In this document: one piece after another, positions 1 to 8,417 of the stretch
Layout of the letters: every line of letters starts with the position of its first letter
Position numbering within the stretch: position 1 is the stretch's first letter
Source: an uncultured Rhodospirillales bacterium
Lineage (GTDB): Bacteria; Pseudomonadota; Alphaproteobacteria; RF32; CAG-239
Direction: 5' to 3'
Assembly: GCA_902778645.1 (NCBI GenBank)
Contig: CACYYO010000009.1
Coordinates: 1-48,502 of the forward strand
DNA length: 48,502 nt
Made by a program: the position numbers and the translations under genes
Notes under the pieces: model-generated
Told to the model about the DNA's origin: nothing
The model's database searches: none
The model's input: only the letters and a program-made list of their open reading frames with translations

Positions 1-256
1 AATAGTGTTGCCCATATTTATCAGGACAAGTATCGGCTACACCGATACGCTCAACCGGGCTCCCATTATAGGGATATTTTGTTGTATCACATATGTTTTT
101 ATCTTCCGGATTGAATTCTGTGCCGGGGGTATCACTCGACTGTGTTCCCCAGCCAGAGCCATCTTCACCCAGAAAAGCAGACCCAGCCAATACCGAGCTG
201 TTTCCCAGCAAACAGGAAATCATTAATGTAGAGCATAATAAATATCGTTTTTTCAT
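1..256 (-). CDS. Exported protein, N-terminal part (cut by window edge)
   Basis: The reading frame is open from the ATG at 256-254 to the left edge, giving 85 residues. AAAGGG lies a few bases upstream as a ribosome binding site. The first ~25 residues are a typical signal peptide: MKKRY, a hydrophobic stretch LLCSTLMISCLLG, then SSVLAGS with likely cleavage after VLA. The mature part is polar, begins GEDGSGWGTQSSD and carries spaced cysteines with tyrosines and prolines (CDTTKYPYNGSP, then DTCPDKYG). Spaced Cys-Tyr-Pro segments like this suggest a disulfide-stabilised surface or periplasmic protein, but I do not recognise the family. It diverges from kdsD and has its own consensus promoter. 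That it is a real gene is fairly sure; its function is unknown. Confidence 0.7.
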   Translation of the reverse strand, partial: MKKRYLLCSTLMISCLLGNSSVLAGSAFLGEDGSGWGTQSSDTPGTEFNPEDKNICDTTKYPYNGSPVERIGVADTCPDKYGQHY

Positions 257-290
257 CGGGTTACCCTTTCAAAGAATAGAATGAGTATCA

Positions 291-321
291 ATTATATTAA
301 CATACCTGTTTTCTTTGTCAA
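291..321 (-). promoter_or_regulatory. Promoter of the left-edge exported gene
   Basis: On the minus strand TTGACA (316-321) and TATAAT (291-296) both match the sigma-70 consensus exactly, with a 19-bp spacer, slightly longer than ideal. Transcription would start near 284, leaving a leader of about 28 nt before the ATG at 256. Confidence 0.6.
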
Positions 322-602
322 GCGGTATTGTGTTACATTTGTGTTAACTTGATTAAGAGCAAAAAAATGTACTCATTTTTTGCTTTTAGTCCTTCTTGCA
401 GAGAAAACAACGATATCAATGGCGAGCCTTTTCAAAGACGTAGCCATCTCGGCAAATTGATATAAAAGACTGAGATTGCTTTGATAAATCACAGATTATC
501 ATGTTTCAAAATCCTCTCGCATAACCCTCAAAAATTCCTTGCCAAGGCAACAAGAAAAGACTACTCTTCCTTCATTAGGATTATTATAAGGACTGATAAG
601 AA
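322..602. other. Divergent intergenic region with two hairpins
   Basis: No convincing gene lies here. Two inverted repeats are visible. An AT-rich one pairs 358-369 (AGC, A-run, TG) with 374-385 (CA, T-run, GCT). A longer interrupted one pairs ATATCAAT (413-420) with ATTGATAT (456-463), with inner pairing CGAG (423-426) to CTCG (448-451) and a CTTT/AAAG mini-hairpin in the loop. A 39-codon minus-strand frame (373-492) ending in a basic tail overlaps both, but it has no clear ribosome binding site. The kdsD promoter must lie near the right end; I see no strong consensus for it. Confidence 0.45.
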
Positions 603-1562
603 ATGGAAAATAAAGATATTGAATCTGCCAATCGTACCATAGATAAAGAAATTGAAGCTTTAAATATCATGCGCAAAGGCTTAGATGACGGACTGATTAA
701 AACTTTAGATTTAATTCAAAGCATTAAAGGTCGGGTGATTGTCACCGGCATGGGCAAATCCGGGCACATCGGCACCAAAATTGCAGCAACACTTGCCTCC
801 ACCGGCACACCGTCTTTCTTTGTTCATCCGGCCGAAGCCAGCCACGGCGACCTTGGTATGTTGACCGAAAACGATTGTGTCTTAGCCATCTCTAACGGCG
901 GTGAATCCAAAGAGTTATCAGATATTATCGTCTATTGCAAACGCTATGGTATTCCCCTTATTGCCATGACCAAAAACCCGAATAGCTCTTTAGGAAAAGC
1001 CGGTGATTATTTGTTGCACTTACCCGATTGCGGTGAGGCTTGCCCGCTTGGCTTAGCACCCACTTCATCAACAACCGCCACGGCTGTATTGGGTGACATT
1101 TTAGCCGTATGCTTGTTGGAACGTAAAGGTTTCTCAAAAACCGATTTCAAACAGCGCCACCCCGGCGGCAAACTCGGATCTATTCTGCAAAAAGTATCTG
1201 ATCTGATGCATACCGGCTCAGAAATTCCATTGGTACCCGATTCTGCTGATATGAAAGCAGCCATGCTTGAAATGACATCTAAAATGCTCGGTTGCGTCGG
1301 TATCGTTGATAAGGAAAACCACTTGCTTGGAATTATCACAGATGGCGACTTACGCCGTTTCATGTCGGAAAACATTTTGCAGATGAAAGCAACCGACGTT
1401 ATGACCCGTAATCCGAAAGTCACCACCCCTGACGTTTTGGTGGCAGAAGCTGTCAACATGATGAACAACAAAAAAATTACACAATTGTTTGTAATTGATA
1501 AAGACAATCACCCGCTCGGTCTGATTCATTTACACGATTGCTTACGTGCCGGAGTAGCTTAA
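603..1562 (+). CDS. kdsD: Arabinose-5-phosphate isomerase KdsD/KpsF
   Basis: Converts ribulose 5-phosphate to arabinose 5-phosphate, the first step to the Kdo sugar of lipopolysaccharide, in the cytoplasm. At 319 residues it has the usual family length. An N-terminal SIS sugar-isomerase domain (about 35-170) contains TGMGKSGHIG with Lys52, SHGDLGM with His81, SNGGES with Glu101, and FKQRHPGGKLG with a conserved His; these correspond to the E. coli catalytic residues. Two CBS domains follow (about 200-315). The ATG has AAGGA about 10 bases upstream. It opens the lptC-lptA-lptB-rpoN-hpf-ptsN cluster; unlike E. coli there is no kdsC after it. The next start codon abuts its stop codon, so translation is probably coupled. 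Confidence 0.95.
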   Translation: MENKDIESANRTIDKEIEALNIMRKGLDDGLIKTLDLIQSIKGRVIVTGMGKSGHIGTKIAATLASTGTPSFFVHPAEASHGDLGMLTENDCVLAISNGGESKELSDIIVYCKRYGIPLIAMTKNPNSSLGKAGDYLLHLPDCGEACPLGLAPTSSTTATAVLGDILAVCLLERKGFSKTDFKQRHPGGKLGSILQKVSDLMHTGSEIPLVPDSADMKAAMLEMTSKMLGCVGIVDKENHLLGIITDGDLRRFMSENILQMKATDVMTRNPKVTTPDVLVAEAVNMMNNKKITQLFVIDKDNHPLGLIHLHDCLRAGVA

Positions 1563-2234
1563 GTGTTCGATTCGCAAAAAATAGATCAGTATTTTATTCC
1601 CGAACAAAGGCACCCTGAGAGTGCACACAAAAAGCACCCGTCCCGGCAAAAAATAATGCGTTTTATCAAAATGGCATTACCGGCGTTTGCAGCATTATTA
1701 ATAGGTTTACTGATTATTATTCCTACCCTCAAAAAAGACATGAATGATGTTGCCGCCGATTTAATCACCCCCAAAAAAGGTGAATTAGAAAAGTTTCATA
1801 TGGAAAAAGGTATTTTCTATATCACGGACTACAAAAACATCGTCAACAACTTTAATGCCGATACTCTTGATGAAACAGAGGCCGGTTCCAAAATTATCAA
1901 AATGACCAATCCGCAAGGCACCCTCCCGTCCGCAAACGGCAAACAAACAACCATAAATGCACCGATTGGCTTTTACGACCAAAACACTAAAATGTTAACA
2001 TTGCAAAATGGTGTCACACTTATTTATAATGACAACCTGACCACCAAAACCGAAGAAATGTTTTTCGACTTTAACATCAATAAAGCTTATGGGCTTAAGC
2101 CGATAACCACACACTCGGACAGCATTGACGTAAAAGCACAAGGTTTTGAATATTTCAAAGATAAAGACATTCTTGTTTATAAGGGGAAAACACATATTAC
2201 CATTCAAGACAACAATCAAGAAGGAGGATTTTAG
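1563..2234 (+). CDS. lptC: LPS export protein LptC
   Basis: Membrane-anchored component of the Lpt bridge that passes lipopolysaccharide from the LptBFG extractor to periplasmic LptA. The 223 residues comprise a polar cytoplasmic N-terminus (1-35), one membrane segment (about 37-57, ALPAFAALLIGLLIIIP) and a periplasmic LptC/OstA-like beta-jellyroll domain. The start is GTG, placed directly after the kdsD stop, with GGAG at 1551-1554 inside the kdsD end. Position between kdsD and lptA supports the call; sequence conservation in this family is low, so context carries weight. Confidence 0.88.
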   Translation: MFDSQKIDQYFIPEQRHPESAHKKHPSRQKIMRFIKMALPAFAALLIGLLIIIPTLKKDMNDVAADLITPKKGELEKFHMEKGIFYITDYKNIVNNFNADTLDETEAGSKIIKMTNPQGTLPSANGKQTTINAPIGFYDQNTKMLTLQNGVTLIYNDNLTTKTEEMFFDFNINKAYGLKPITTHSDSIDVKAQGFEYFKDKDILVYKGKTHITIQDNNQEGGF

Positions 2235-3020
2235 ATGAAAAAACTCTTCCTTTTCCTCGTTATGGTAACATGTATTGCCTTTCCGCTAAGAGCACAAACA
2301 ATTAATATTGATGCGGATAAACAAGTCGAATGGCATCGTAATGAACAAAAAATTATTGCTTCCGGTAATGCTGTTGCCACCAAAAACGGTTCAACCTTGC
2401 ACGGCAGCACAATTACCGCTTTTTACGAAAAAGTTCAGTTAGAAGACGGAACCCAAAAAACACAATTACAAAAAATTCTTTCAGATGGTAATGTTAAACT
2501 TGAAATGAACAAATCAACAGCCTTCGGGGAGCATTTTTCCTACGATTTGCCGACATTACAAGCCAAGCTGACCGGTAACCCGGCAAAAATAGAAAACGAC
2601 ACCGGAACACTAACTGCCACGCAAAGCATTACCTACGACGCAAAAGCACTCAAATCTGTTGCTCTGGGAGAAGTCATTGCCCGGAACCCGGACTATACAA
2701 TCTATGCCAACAAGATGGTCAGCTATTTTGACGAAGATAAAAAAGGGCAAAAAACACTCAATCATGTTGATATCTTCGGCGAAAAAAATCCCATCAAAAT
2801 TGTCAACAAACAGGCTGTTGTCACCGGTACACGCGGCACATATTTTCCATCTGAAAATAAATTAAAGATCTACGACAACGTTGTGATTACACAAGATGAG
2901 AATATTTTAAAAGGCGATTATGCCGAAACGGATTTGAAAACCGGCATCAGTCGTTTACTATCGACTCAACAAAAAGGCGGTCGCGTTTCCGGCGTCTTTC
3001 ACAGTAAAAAGAAACAATAG
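2235..3020 (+). CDS. lptA: LPS export periplasmic protein LptA
   Basis: Forms the periplasmic filament that carries lipopolysaccharide between LptC and the outer-membrane LptD. The signal peptide is clear: MKKLFLFLVMVTCIAFPLRA with cleavage before QTINIDADKQ. The OstA-like repeat follows (about 22-150: DADKQVEWHRNEQKIIASGN, then VKLEMNKSTAFGEHFSYD). At 261 residues it is longer than E. coli LptA (185); the extra part (about 150-250) looks like a second OstA-type repeat (IYANKMVSYFDEDKKGQ, LKIYDNVVITQDENILKG). AGGAGG at 2220-2225 precedes the ATG, and the ATG follows the lptC stop directly. Confidence 0.92.
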   Translation: MKKLFLFLVMVTCIAFPLRAQTINIDADKQVEWHRNEQKIIASGNAVATKNGSTLHGSTITAFYEKVQLEDGTQKTQLQKILSDGNVKLEMNKSTAFGEHFSYDLPTLQAKLTGNPAKIENDTGTLTATQSITYDAKALKSVALGEVIARNPDYTIYANKMVSYFDEDKKGQKTLNHVDIFGEKNPIKIVNKQAVVTGTRGTYFPSENKLKIYDNVVITQDENILKGDYAETDLKTGISRLLSTQQKGGRVSGVFHSKKKQ

Positions 3021-3029
3021 GACAAAAAC

Positions 3030-3776
3030 ATGAAAACAAATCCCAACATTCCGGTCTCAACCTTAGATGTCTTCAACATCGGTAAAAAATACAAAAACCG
3101 CCCTGTTCTGCGTAATGTCTCTCTCAATGTCAAGCGAGGTGAGGCTGTCGGCTTGTTAGGTCCGAATGGCGCCGGCAAAACGACTTGTTTTTATTGCGTC
3201 ACAGGGCTGATAACGCCCGACTATGGTGACGTCCATATTGACGGGCAAGATATCACCAATTTACCGATGTATCGTCGTGCCCGAATGGGAATTGGCTATC
3301 TGCCGCAAGAAGCCTCTATTTTCCGCTCATTGTCTGTTGAAGATAACATCAAAGCAGTTTTGGAGTTTGCTGTAGATGACGAGAGCAAAAGAGAGAATAT
3401 GTTGGAGGAATTGCTTTCGGAATTTTCAATCGCCCATTTACGGAAATCACCGGCAATAGCTCTCTCCGGAGGTGAGCGCCGTCGTCTGGAGATTGCTCGT
3501 GCCCTGGCCAGCCAACCGAATTTTATTTTACTTGACGAGCCTTTGGCCGGTATTGACCCGATTGCTGTCGGGGAGATTCGTAATCTGGTTGCCCAGCTTA
3601 AACTCCGTGGATTAGGGGTATTGATCACCGACCACAATGTCCGCGAAACTTTAGACATCACTGATAGAGCTTATATTCTTCACGGCGGGACGGTTCTCAT
3701 GGAAGGAACACCTGACGAAATCGTGAGCAACAAAGAGGTACGCAAAGTTTACCTTGGTGACAACTTCTCGATGTAA
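3030..3776 (+). CDS. lptB: LPS export ABC transporter ATPase LptB
   Basis: Cytoplasmic ATPase that powers extraction of lipopolysaccharide from the inner membrane with LptF and LptG, which are not in this window. All ABC signatures are present: Walker A GPNGAGKTT (about 44-52), Q-loop in GYLPQEASIF, signature LSGGERRR, Walker B FILLDEP and switch histidine in ITDHNVRETL. The C-terminus matches the LptB subgroup (EIVSNKEVRKVYLGDNF). It has 248 residues, normal for the family. It begins 9 bases after lptA and is followed 12 bases on by rpoN, the conserved proteobacterial order. Confidence 0.96.
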   Translation: MKTNPNIPVSTLDVFNIGKKYKNRPVLRNVSLNVKRGEAVGLLGPNGAGKTTCFYCVTGLITPDYGDVHIDGQDITNLPMYRRARMGIGYLPQEASIFRSLSVEDNIKAVLEFAVDDESKRENMLEELLSEFSIAHLRKSPAIALSGGERRRLEIARALASQPNFILLDEPLAGIDPIAVGEIRNLVAQLKLRGLGVLITDHNVRETLDITDRAYILHGGTVLMEGTPDEIVSNKEVRKVYLGDNFSM

Positions 3777-3788
3777 CCAGGGGGAGAC

Positions 3789-5240
3789 ATGGCCGTCACA
3801 CCCAAACTAGAGATAAAACAATCGCAATCGCTGTTGATGACCCCTCAGCTCCGACAGGCGATCAGCTTATTGCAAATGAATAATCTTGAGTTAGGTGAAC
3901 TCGTCGCCAAAGAGTTAGAAAGCAACCCTCTGCTTGAAAAAGAAGATGATCATCTGGATGAGCTTGATAGCCACCAACAAACTATTGATGATTACGATAC
4001 GCCCTCAGAACCGGAAGAAGAACAATTTGCCGAAGACATTGACTATGAAAATGCTTTTGACGATTCCGGCAGTGACCGTGAAGGATATGAACCTTCATGG
4101 CAGGATAGAAGCACCTCACACACCGGCAGTGATGACGAATTCGACTATCTTGAACAAAAAGTTTCCGCCCGAGAGTCTGTTTATGACTTGCTGACCAGTC
4201 AGATTGACAGCCATTTTACAAATGCGAAAGAGCGCCTGATTGCCTCTCATTTAGCCGCATTTCTTGATAGAGCCGGTTATTTCACGGGCAATCTGAAAGA
4301 GCTGTCCCAAAAGCTTAAAATAAGCGAAAACACCCTGCAAAAAATCTTACGCACCATGCAGACTTTTGAACCTTCTGGCATATTTGCCACATCACTTAAG
4401 GAGTGCTTGGCAATCCAGCTGGCTGATATAAATCGCCTCGATGATATGATGAAAATATTCTTAGAGCACCTCCCGGCATTAGCTGAGAAAAATTTTGCCC
4501 TGCTCAAAAAAGTCTGCCATGCCGATGATGAAGACCTTGCCTCCCTGATTGCCGACATAAAATCTCTCAACCCCAAACCCTTAAGCAACATGCTCGGAGA
4601 AAATAACGCCTATATTATACCCGACATTTTTGTTCGCCGTGACAAATGGGGGACTTACACGGTCAGCCTTAATCAAGATACACTTCCGAAAGTCCTGATC
4701 AATCACGAATACATTGCCGCCGTGCAACCGTCAACAACAGATAAAGCAACAAAAAAATATCTCAAAGAACGCCTCAGCAGTGCCTCTTTTTTAGTCAAAG
4801 CCCTACACCAAAGAGCAGACACAATATTGCGCATTAGTGAAGAGATTGTCCGCCGCCAACGAGATTTTTTGGAGTATGGCGTTGACCATCTCAAGCCGAT
4901 GCTGTTACGAGACATTGCCGAAACACTGGAAATGAACGAAAGTACGGTCAGCCGTGCCTCAAGCCATAAATATATGCATACCCCTAACGGTCTTTTTGAG
5001 CTGAAATACTTTTTCAGCACTGCCGCCGGCATGTACAATGGCGACACGCAAACATCAGTAACCACCATAAAGCATAAAATAAAGCAATTAATAGAGAACG
5101 AAGGCAACAACGTCCTGTCTGATGACGCTTTGGTGGAACTTTTGGCACAGCAAAGTATCAAAATTGCCCGCCGCACAGTTGCCAAATACCGCGATGCCAT
5201 GAATATCCCGACTTCCGCCCAACGGAAAAAACAAAAATAA
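3789..5240 (+). CDS. rpoN: RNA polymerase sigma-54 factor RpoN
   Basis: Alternative sigma factor that recognises -24/-12 promoters and needs AAA+ activators. Region I is the N-terminal glutamine/leucine-rich segment (about 5-50: KQSQSLLMTPQLRQAISLLQ). An acidic linker (about 55-115, many D and E) is region II. The core-binding domain spans about 120-300. The DNA-binding helix-turn-helix is near 380-400 (LEMNESTVSRASSHKYM), and the RpoN box is ARRTVAKYR near the C-terminus. At 483 residues it is complete. GGGGGAG lies just before the ATG. No sigma-54 activator lies next to it. Confidence 0.96.
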   Translation: MAVTPKLEIKQSQSLLMTPQLRQAISLLQMNNLELGELVAKELESNPLLEKEDDHLDELDSHQQTIDDYDTPSEPEEEQFAEDIDYENAFDDSGSDREGYEPSWQDRSTSHTGSDDEFDYLEQKVSARESVYDLLTSQIDSHFTNAKERLIASHLAAFLDRAGYFTGNLKELSQKLKISENTLQKILRTMQTFEPSGIFATSLKECLAIQLADINRLDDMMKIFLEHLPALAEKNFALLKKVCHADDEDLASLIADIKSLNPKPLSNMLGENNAYIIPDIFVRRDKWGTYTVSLNQDTLPKVLINHEYIAAVQPSTTDKATKKYLKERLSSASFLVKALHQRADTILRISEEIVRRQRDFLEYGVDHLKPMLLRDIAETLEMNESTVSRASSHKYMHTPNGLFELKYFFSTAAGMYNGDTQTSVTTIKHKIKQLIENEGNNVLSDDALVELLAQQSIKIARRTVAKYRDAMNIPTSAQRKKQK

Positions 5241-5255
5241 GACTCTTTTTATTTC

Positions 5256-5284
5256 TTGACTTTTGCACAAATCTGTTATTATTA
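5256..5284 (+). promoter_or_regulatory. Possible promoter for hpf-ptsN
   Basis: TTGACT (5256-5261), a 17-bp spacer and TTATTA (5279-5284) lie in the 125-bp gap between rpoN and hpf. This would let hpf-ptsN be expressed separately from rpoN. I see no TGGCAC-N5-TTGC sigma-54 site here. Confidence 0.4.
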
Positions 5285-5365
5285 GTTTTACTTAATTGAA
5301 ATCCATATCACAAAATGATACATTAATAGAGTAGAATTTTATTAATTAAAATATGAGGGAAAATC

Positions 5366-5938
5366 ATGCAAATTACATTAACTGGCAAACAAGTAGATAT
5401 TGGTGAAAAACTTCGTTCTCACGTTGAAGAAGGCGTCTTGAACTCTGTGAACAAGTACTTTCCGGCACCCATCAGCTGCACCGTCGCTTTTTCTAAGGAA
5501 GGTGACAACTTTGGTGCTGAAGTCACCGTTCACCCAGCTCGTAATATTGTCCTAAAAGGTTCCGGCATTGCCAGTGACCCGTATTCTGCATTTGATGATG
5601 CCAACATTCACATTGCAACCCGCTTACGCCGTCACAAAACCAAATTAAATGACCATAAAGGTAAAACAGGTCTGGCTGAAGCAGAAATTGCCAATGAATC
5701 TGTCTATTCTTTGCACATCAATGAGGATGAAATGGACATTGATGAAAATGCACCTTTAACCATTGCCGAAACAGAAGCTAACATTCCGGTATGCACGGTA
5801 AGTGAAGCCGTTATGCATATGGACTTGGTTAATGAATGCGCCATTATGTTCCGCAACAGCGCTAACAACCACATCAGTATGGTTTATCGCCGTAAAGATG
5901 GTAACATTGGTTGGGTTGAGCCGAAGGCCGCAAATTAA
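5366..5938 (+). CDS. hpf: Ribosome hibernation promoting factor, long form
   Basis: Binds the 30S decoding region and, in the long form, pairs two ribosomes into inactive 100S dimers. The N-terminal S30AE domain is clear (about 1-100: MQITLTGKQVDIGEKLRSHV, then SDPYSAFDDANIHIATRLRR). A linker of about 40 residues leads to the C-terminal dimerisation domain (about 140-187: SEAVMHMDLVNECAIMFRNS, then VYRRKDGNIGWVEP). Its 190 residues match the long HPF type rather than the ~95-residue E. coli form. GAGGG precedes the ATG. It sits between rpoN and ptsN as in most proteobacteria. Confidence 0.95.
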   Translation: MQITLTGKQVDIGEKLRSHVEEGVLNSVNKYFPAPISCTVAFSKEGDNFGAEVTVHPARNIVLKGSGIASDPYSAFDDANIHIATRLRRHKTKLNDHKGKTGLAEAEIANESVYSLHINEDEMDIDENAPLTIAETEANIPVCTVSEAVMHMDLVNECAIMFRNSANNHISMVYRRKDGNIGWVEPKAAN

Positions 5939-5961
5939 TCGATTTCAGATAAGGTTGTAAT

Positions 5962-6405
5962 ATGAAGATTTCAGATATTTTATCAGCTGAGAACATATTG
6001 TTGTCTGTCAAAGCCAAAAATAAAAGACAACTGTTGCAGGATATTTCTCACTTGGTCGCCGAAAAAGTCAAGGTTGATGAACGAACCATATGCGACACCC
6101 TGCAAGAGAGAGAAAATCTCGGTTCTACCGGTTTTGGCGGCAACGTTGCCTTACCGCACGGTCGACTGGCTGAACTTGATAAAGTATACGGTTTCTTTAT
6201 TAAACTAACCTCTCCTATTGATTTTGATGCAATAGACGGACAACCTGTAGATCTGTTATTTCTCTTGTTGTCTCCGGAAAGCAGTGGTGCCGACCACCTG
6301 ACTGCCTTGGCACAGATTTCAAGACTGCTCAAAAACAAAGCGCTGGTTGCAAAATTGCGAGGAACTAATAATAGAGAGGAAATATACGCCTTATTAAACA
6401 GTTAA
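5962..6405 (+). CDS. ptsN: Nitrogen PTS enzyme IIA PtsN
   Basis: Regulatory phosphoprotein of the nitrogen phosphotransferase system, which signals nitrogen and potassium status rather than carrying sugar. The EIIA type 2 fold covers the whole 147 residues. The phosphorylated histidine sits in NVALPHGRL (about residue 67). The C-terminal part (SSGADHLTALAQISRLLKN) is typical of PtsN. No partner PtsO/NPr or PtsP gene is in the window. The gene begins 23 bases after hpf and ends at a strong terminator, closing the operon. Confidence 0.95.
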   Translation: MKISDILSAENILLSVKAKNKRQLLQDISHLVAEKVKVDERTICDTLQERENLGSTGFGGNVALPHGRLAELDKVYGFFIKLTSPIDFDAIDGQPVDLLFLLLSPESSGADHLTALAQISRLLKNKALVAKLRGTNNREEIYALLNS

Positions 6406-6413
6406 CACCTCCT

Positions 6414-6443
6414 AAAAGCCTTGCCCAAAAGCAAGGCTTTTTT
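6414..6443 (+). terminator. Intrinsic terminator after ptsN
   Basis: AAAGCCTTGC pairs perfectly with GCAAGGCTTT around a CCAAAA loop, followed by T6. It ends the kdsD-ptsN operon. Confidence 0.9.
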
Positions 6444-6515
6444 CTTATCTCTTTCCTAAAAATTAACAAATATGCGCTATACTACATCCCAAGAGAGAGT
6501 TTGGGAGGATGTACA

Positions 6516-8096
6516 ATGTTTTTAAGCCTCAGCAAAAAAATAATGCTTGCCATTATTTTGTTTTTTATCACCTGTTTTGGAATCATGGGGTATACGCTAT
6601 ATAGTGTTTATAGCAACCATTTGATAGAAGAACAAACATACCTGCATGCCAAAAATATGCAATATAATGAATTGCTTTACTACTACAACAAAGTCACCTC
6701 CGGGTTAGAAGACCAAGAAAAACTGCATGAAATTATCAATAATTCCAAGCACATTGCTGATCTAAGAAAGAACGAAAACAGGCGTTATCAAAATCTGCAA
6801 AGTAACTTATATATGATTTTAGGATGTTTGACCTTTTTTGCGATTATGGTTATTTTGATGATTGTTTTCATGCACAATCTAATCTTTTTGCCCTTAGCCT
6901 ACATTTCCGAAATAAACGAAACAATTCAAAAAGGCATCTACCGACAACGCTTAAAACTCCCTGCAAAAAAAATTCACGATGAATTTAATAAGCTTGAAAC
7001 AACATACAACAACATGCTTGATCACATTGAAGCACAAATCACGGAAATAAAAAACCAAAAGGAATTTTTACAAAACATCCTTAACGGCATACCGGATGCC
7101 ATTCGTGTATTTGATTTTTCGGGAAACATCATTTTAACCAACGAAAGCTACAAAAATAATCTCGAATTGCAAAAACAACATGGCAACAAACCCGTCAAAT
7201 GCTACTTTTCCCTGTTAAAAAAGGATTCTCCTTGCTCTGTTGCTAACAGCAGTTGCCCGCTGAGAGACTTAAAAAAACAAAAAACCGTCAGATTTATCCA
7301 ACAGCTCCCTTACGGCAACCAACAGTATCTGTCAGTCAACGCCTCTCGTATTGATGTTACTAAAGAACCTCTTATTATTGAATCGTTCAGAGATTTGAGC
7401 AACGACATCAAATTTTCTCACCAACAAAAAGTCGCTTCTTTAGGATTTTTAACAGCAGCCATCGCCCATGAAATCAAAAATTCTCTGGGGTCGATGCGTC
7501 TAATTTTTGAAAGCGTCTTGCAAAAAAAGAATTCTGCTGCTGAACGCAAAAAGTACGATAACCTCCTATACTCGCAACTTTTGGAATGCATCAAAATTCC
7601 TGAAAGGTTAATCAAAATTGCCCGTTTTGCTCCGGATGAAAAAATTAAGATTAACTGTCTTGATACCATCAAAGAAATTTCCGCTTTGCTGGACTATGAG
7701 GCTAAACACAACGGCATCACTGTAGATATCAGTACACAACCCGATCTACCGAATATTATTGGTAATGAAACGGACTTTAAGATGATCTTTTTGAACTTAG
7801 CTAAAAATGCCATCAAAGCCATGCCTGAAGGAGGACTGCTCAAATTCACCCTACAAGCACAAAATAAATACGTAGAAATAGATGTTGAAGACACAGGATC
7901 CGGCATTGCTCCCAAAGATTTACCACATATTTTCGAGCCTTTCTTCGGTGGAAGCAAAGAAGAAACAAACAGCGGCTTAGGCTTAGCTATCGTAAAATCA
8001 CTTTTACATAGTTTCAATGGCGACATCAAAGTCACCTCAAAACTCGGAAAAGGAAGCATCTTCAAACTGAAATTTCCCTATAAACCACAGAAATAG
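6516..8096 (+). CDS. Membrane sensor histidine kinase with PAS domain, orphan
   Basis: Two-component sensor in the inner membrane. I chose the ATG at 6516 because GGGAGGA (6503-6509) is ideally placed before it. The 526 residues contain a first membrane segment (about 5-28), a short periplasmic loop, a second segment (about 90-117), a HAMP-like helical linker, a PAS domain (about 185-300), a dimerisation helix with the phosphorylated histidine in AHEIKNSLGS (His318), and an ATP-binding domain with N-box NLAKNAIKAM, G1 DTGSGIAP, F-box and G2 NSGLGLAIV. The order and spacing resemble NtrB/NtrY-like kinases. The PAS domain has Cys-rich signatures (KCYFS, then PCSVANSSCPL), a pattern seen in several kinase PAS domains that may sense redox or bind a metal. 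No response regulator lies next to it. Confidence 0.85.
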   Translation: MFLSLSKKIMLAIILFFITCFGIMGYTLYSVYSNHLIEEQTYLHAKNMQYNELLYYYNKVTSGLEDQEKLHEIINNSKHIADLRKNENRRYQNLQSNLYMILGCLTFFAIMVILMIVFMHNLIFLPLAYISEINETIQKGIYRQRLKLPAKKIHDEFNKLETTYNNMLDHIEAQITEIKNQKEFLQNILNGIPDAIRVFDFSGNIILTNESYKNNLELQKQHGNKPVKCYFSLLKKDSPCSVANSSCPLRDLKKQKTVRFIQQLPYGNQQYLSVNASRIDVTKEPLIIESFRDLSNDIKFSHQQKVASLGFLTAAIAHEIKNSLGSMRLIFESVLQKKNSAAERKKYDNLLYSQLLECIKIPERLIKIARFAPDEKIKINCLDTIKEISALLDYEAKHNGITVDISTQPDLPNIIGNETDFKMIFLNLAKNAIKAMPEGGLLKFTLQAQNKYVEIDVEDTGSGIAPKDLPHIFEPFFGGSKEETNSGLGLAIVKSLLHSFNGDIKVTSKLGKGSIFKLKFPYKPQK

Positions 8097-8166
8097 TTTG
8101 CAAAATAAAATTTTTTGATTTATATAGATAGGCAATCTTAGGAATACTTAAATAAGGACAATTTAT

Positions 8167-8388
8167 ATGAGTAAAGAAGAACTCTTGGAACTAACCGGTG
8201 AAGTAATTGAAAAGCTTCCCAATGCTATGTTTCGAGTCAAATTAGAAAATGGCGTAGAAATATTGGCTCATACTGCCGGCAAAATGCGTAAATTCCGCAT
8301 TCGTGTTATGGTCGGAGATAAAGTCGATATTGAGATGACCCCCTACGATCTAACCAAAGGGCGCATTACCTTCCGCCACAAAGATTAA
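8167..8388 (+). CDS. infA: Translation initiation factor IF-1
   Basis: Binds the ribosomal A site during initiation. The single S1/OB-fold domain covers all 73 residues and shows the conserved blocks [26 protein letters not shown] and [12 protein letters not shown]. Usual length for the family is 71-73. In many alphaproteobacteria infA lies beside maf, rng and yacG; here those three are together at 27-29 kb and infA is separate. The gene ends at a bidirectional terminator. Confidence 0.98.
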   Translation: MSKEELLELTGEVIEKLPNAMFRVKLENGVEILAHTAGKMRKFRIRVMVGDKVDIEMTPYDLTKGRITFRHKD

Positions 8389-8390
8389 AA

Positions 8391-8417
8391 AAAACTCTCC
8401 TGTACGGAGAGTTTTTT
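8391..8417. terminator. Bidirectional terminator between infA and yqaA
   Basis: ACTCTCC (8394-8400) and GGAGAGT (8406-8412) pair around TGTAC. A-run on the left and T-run on the right make it usable from both directions; the stop codon of the minus-strand gene overlaps the T-run. Confidence 0.88.

Noticed and set aside
351-390. Terminator at the AT-rich hairpin 358-387
   Set aside because: No GC in the stem apart from its ends, and no gene on either strand clearly ends there.
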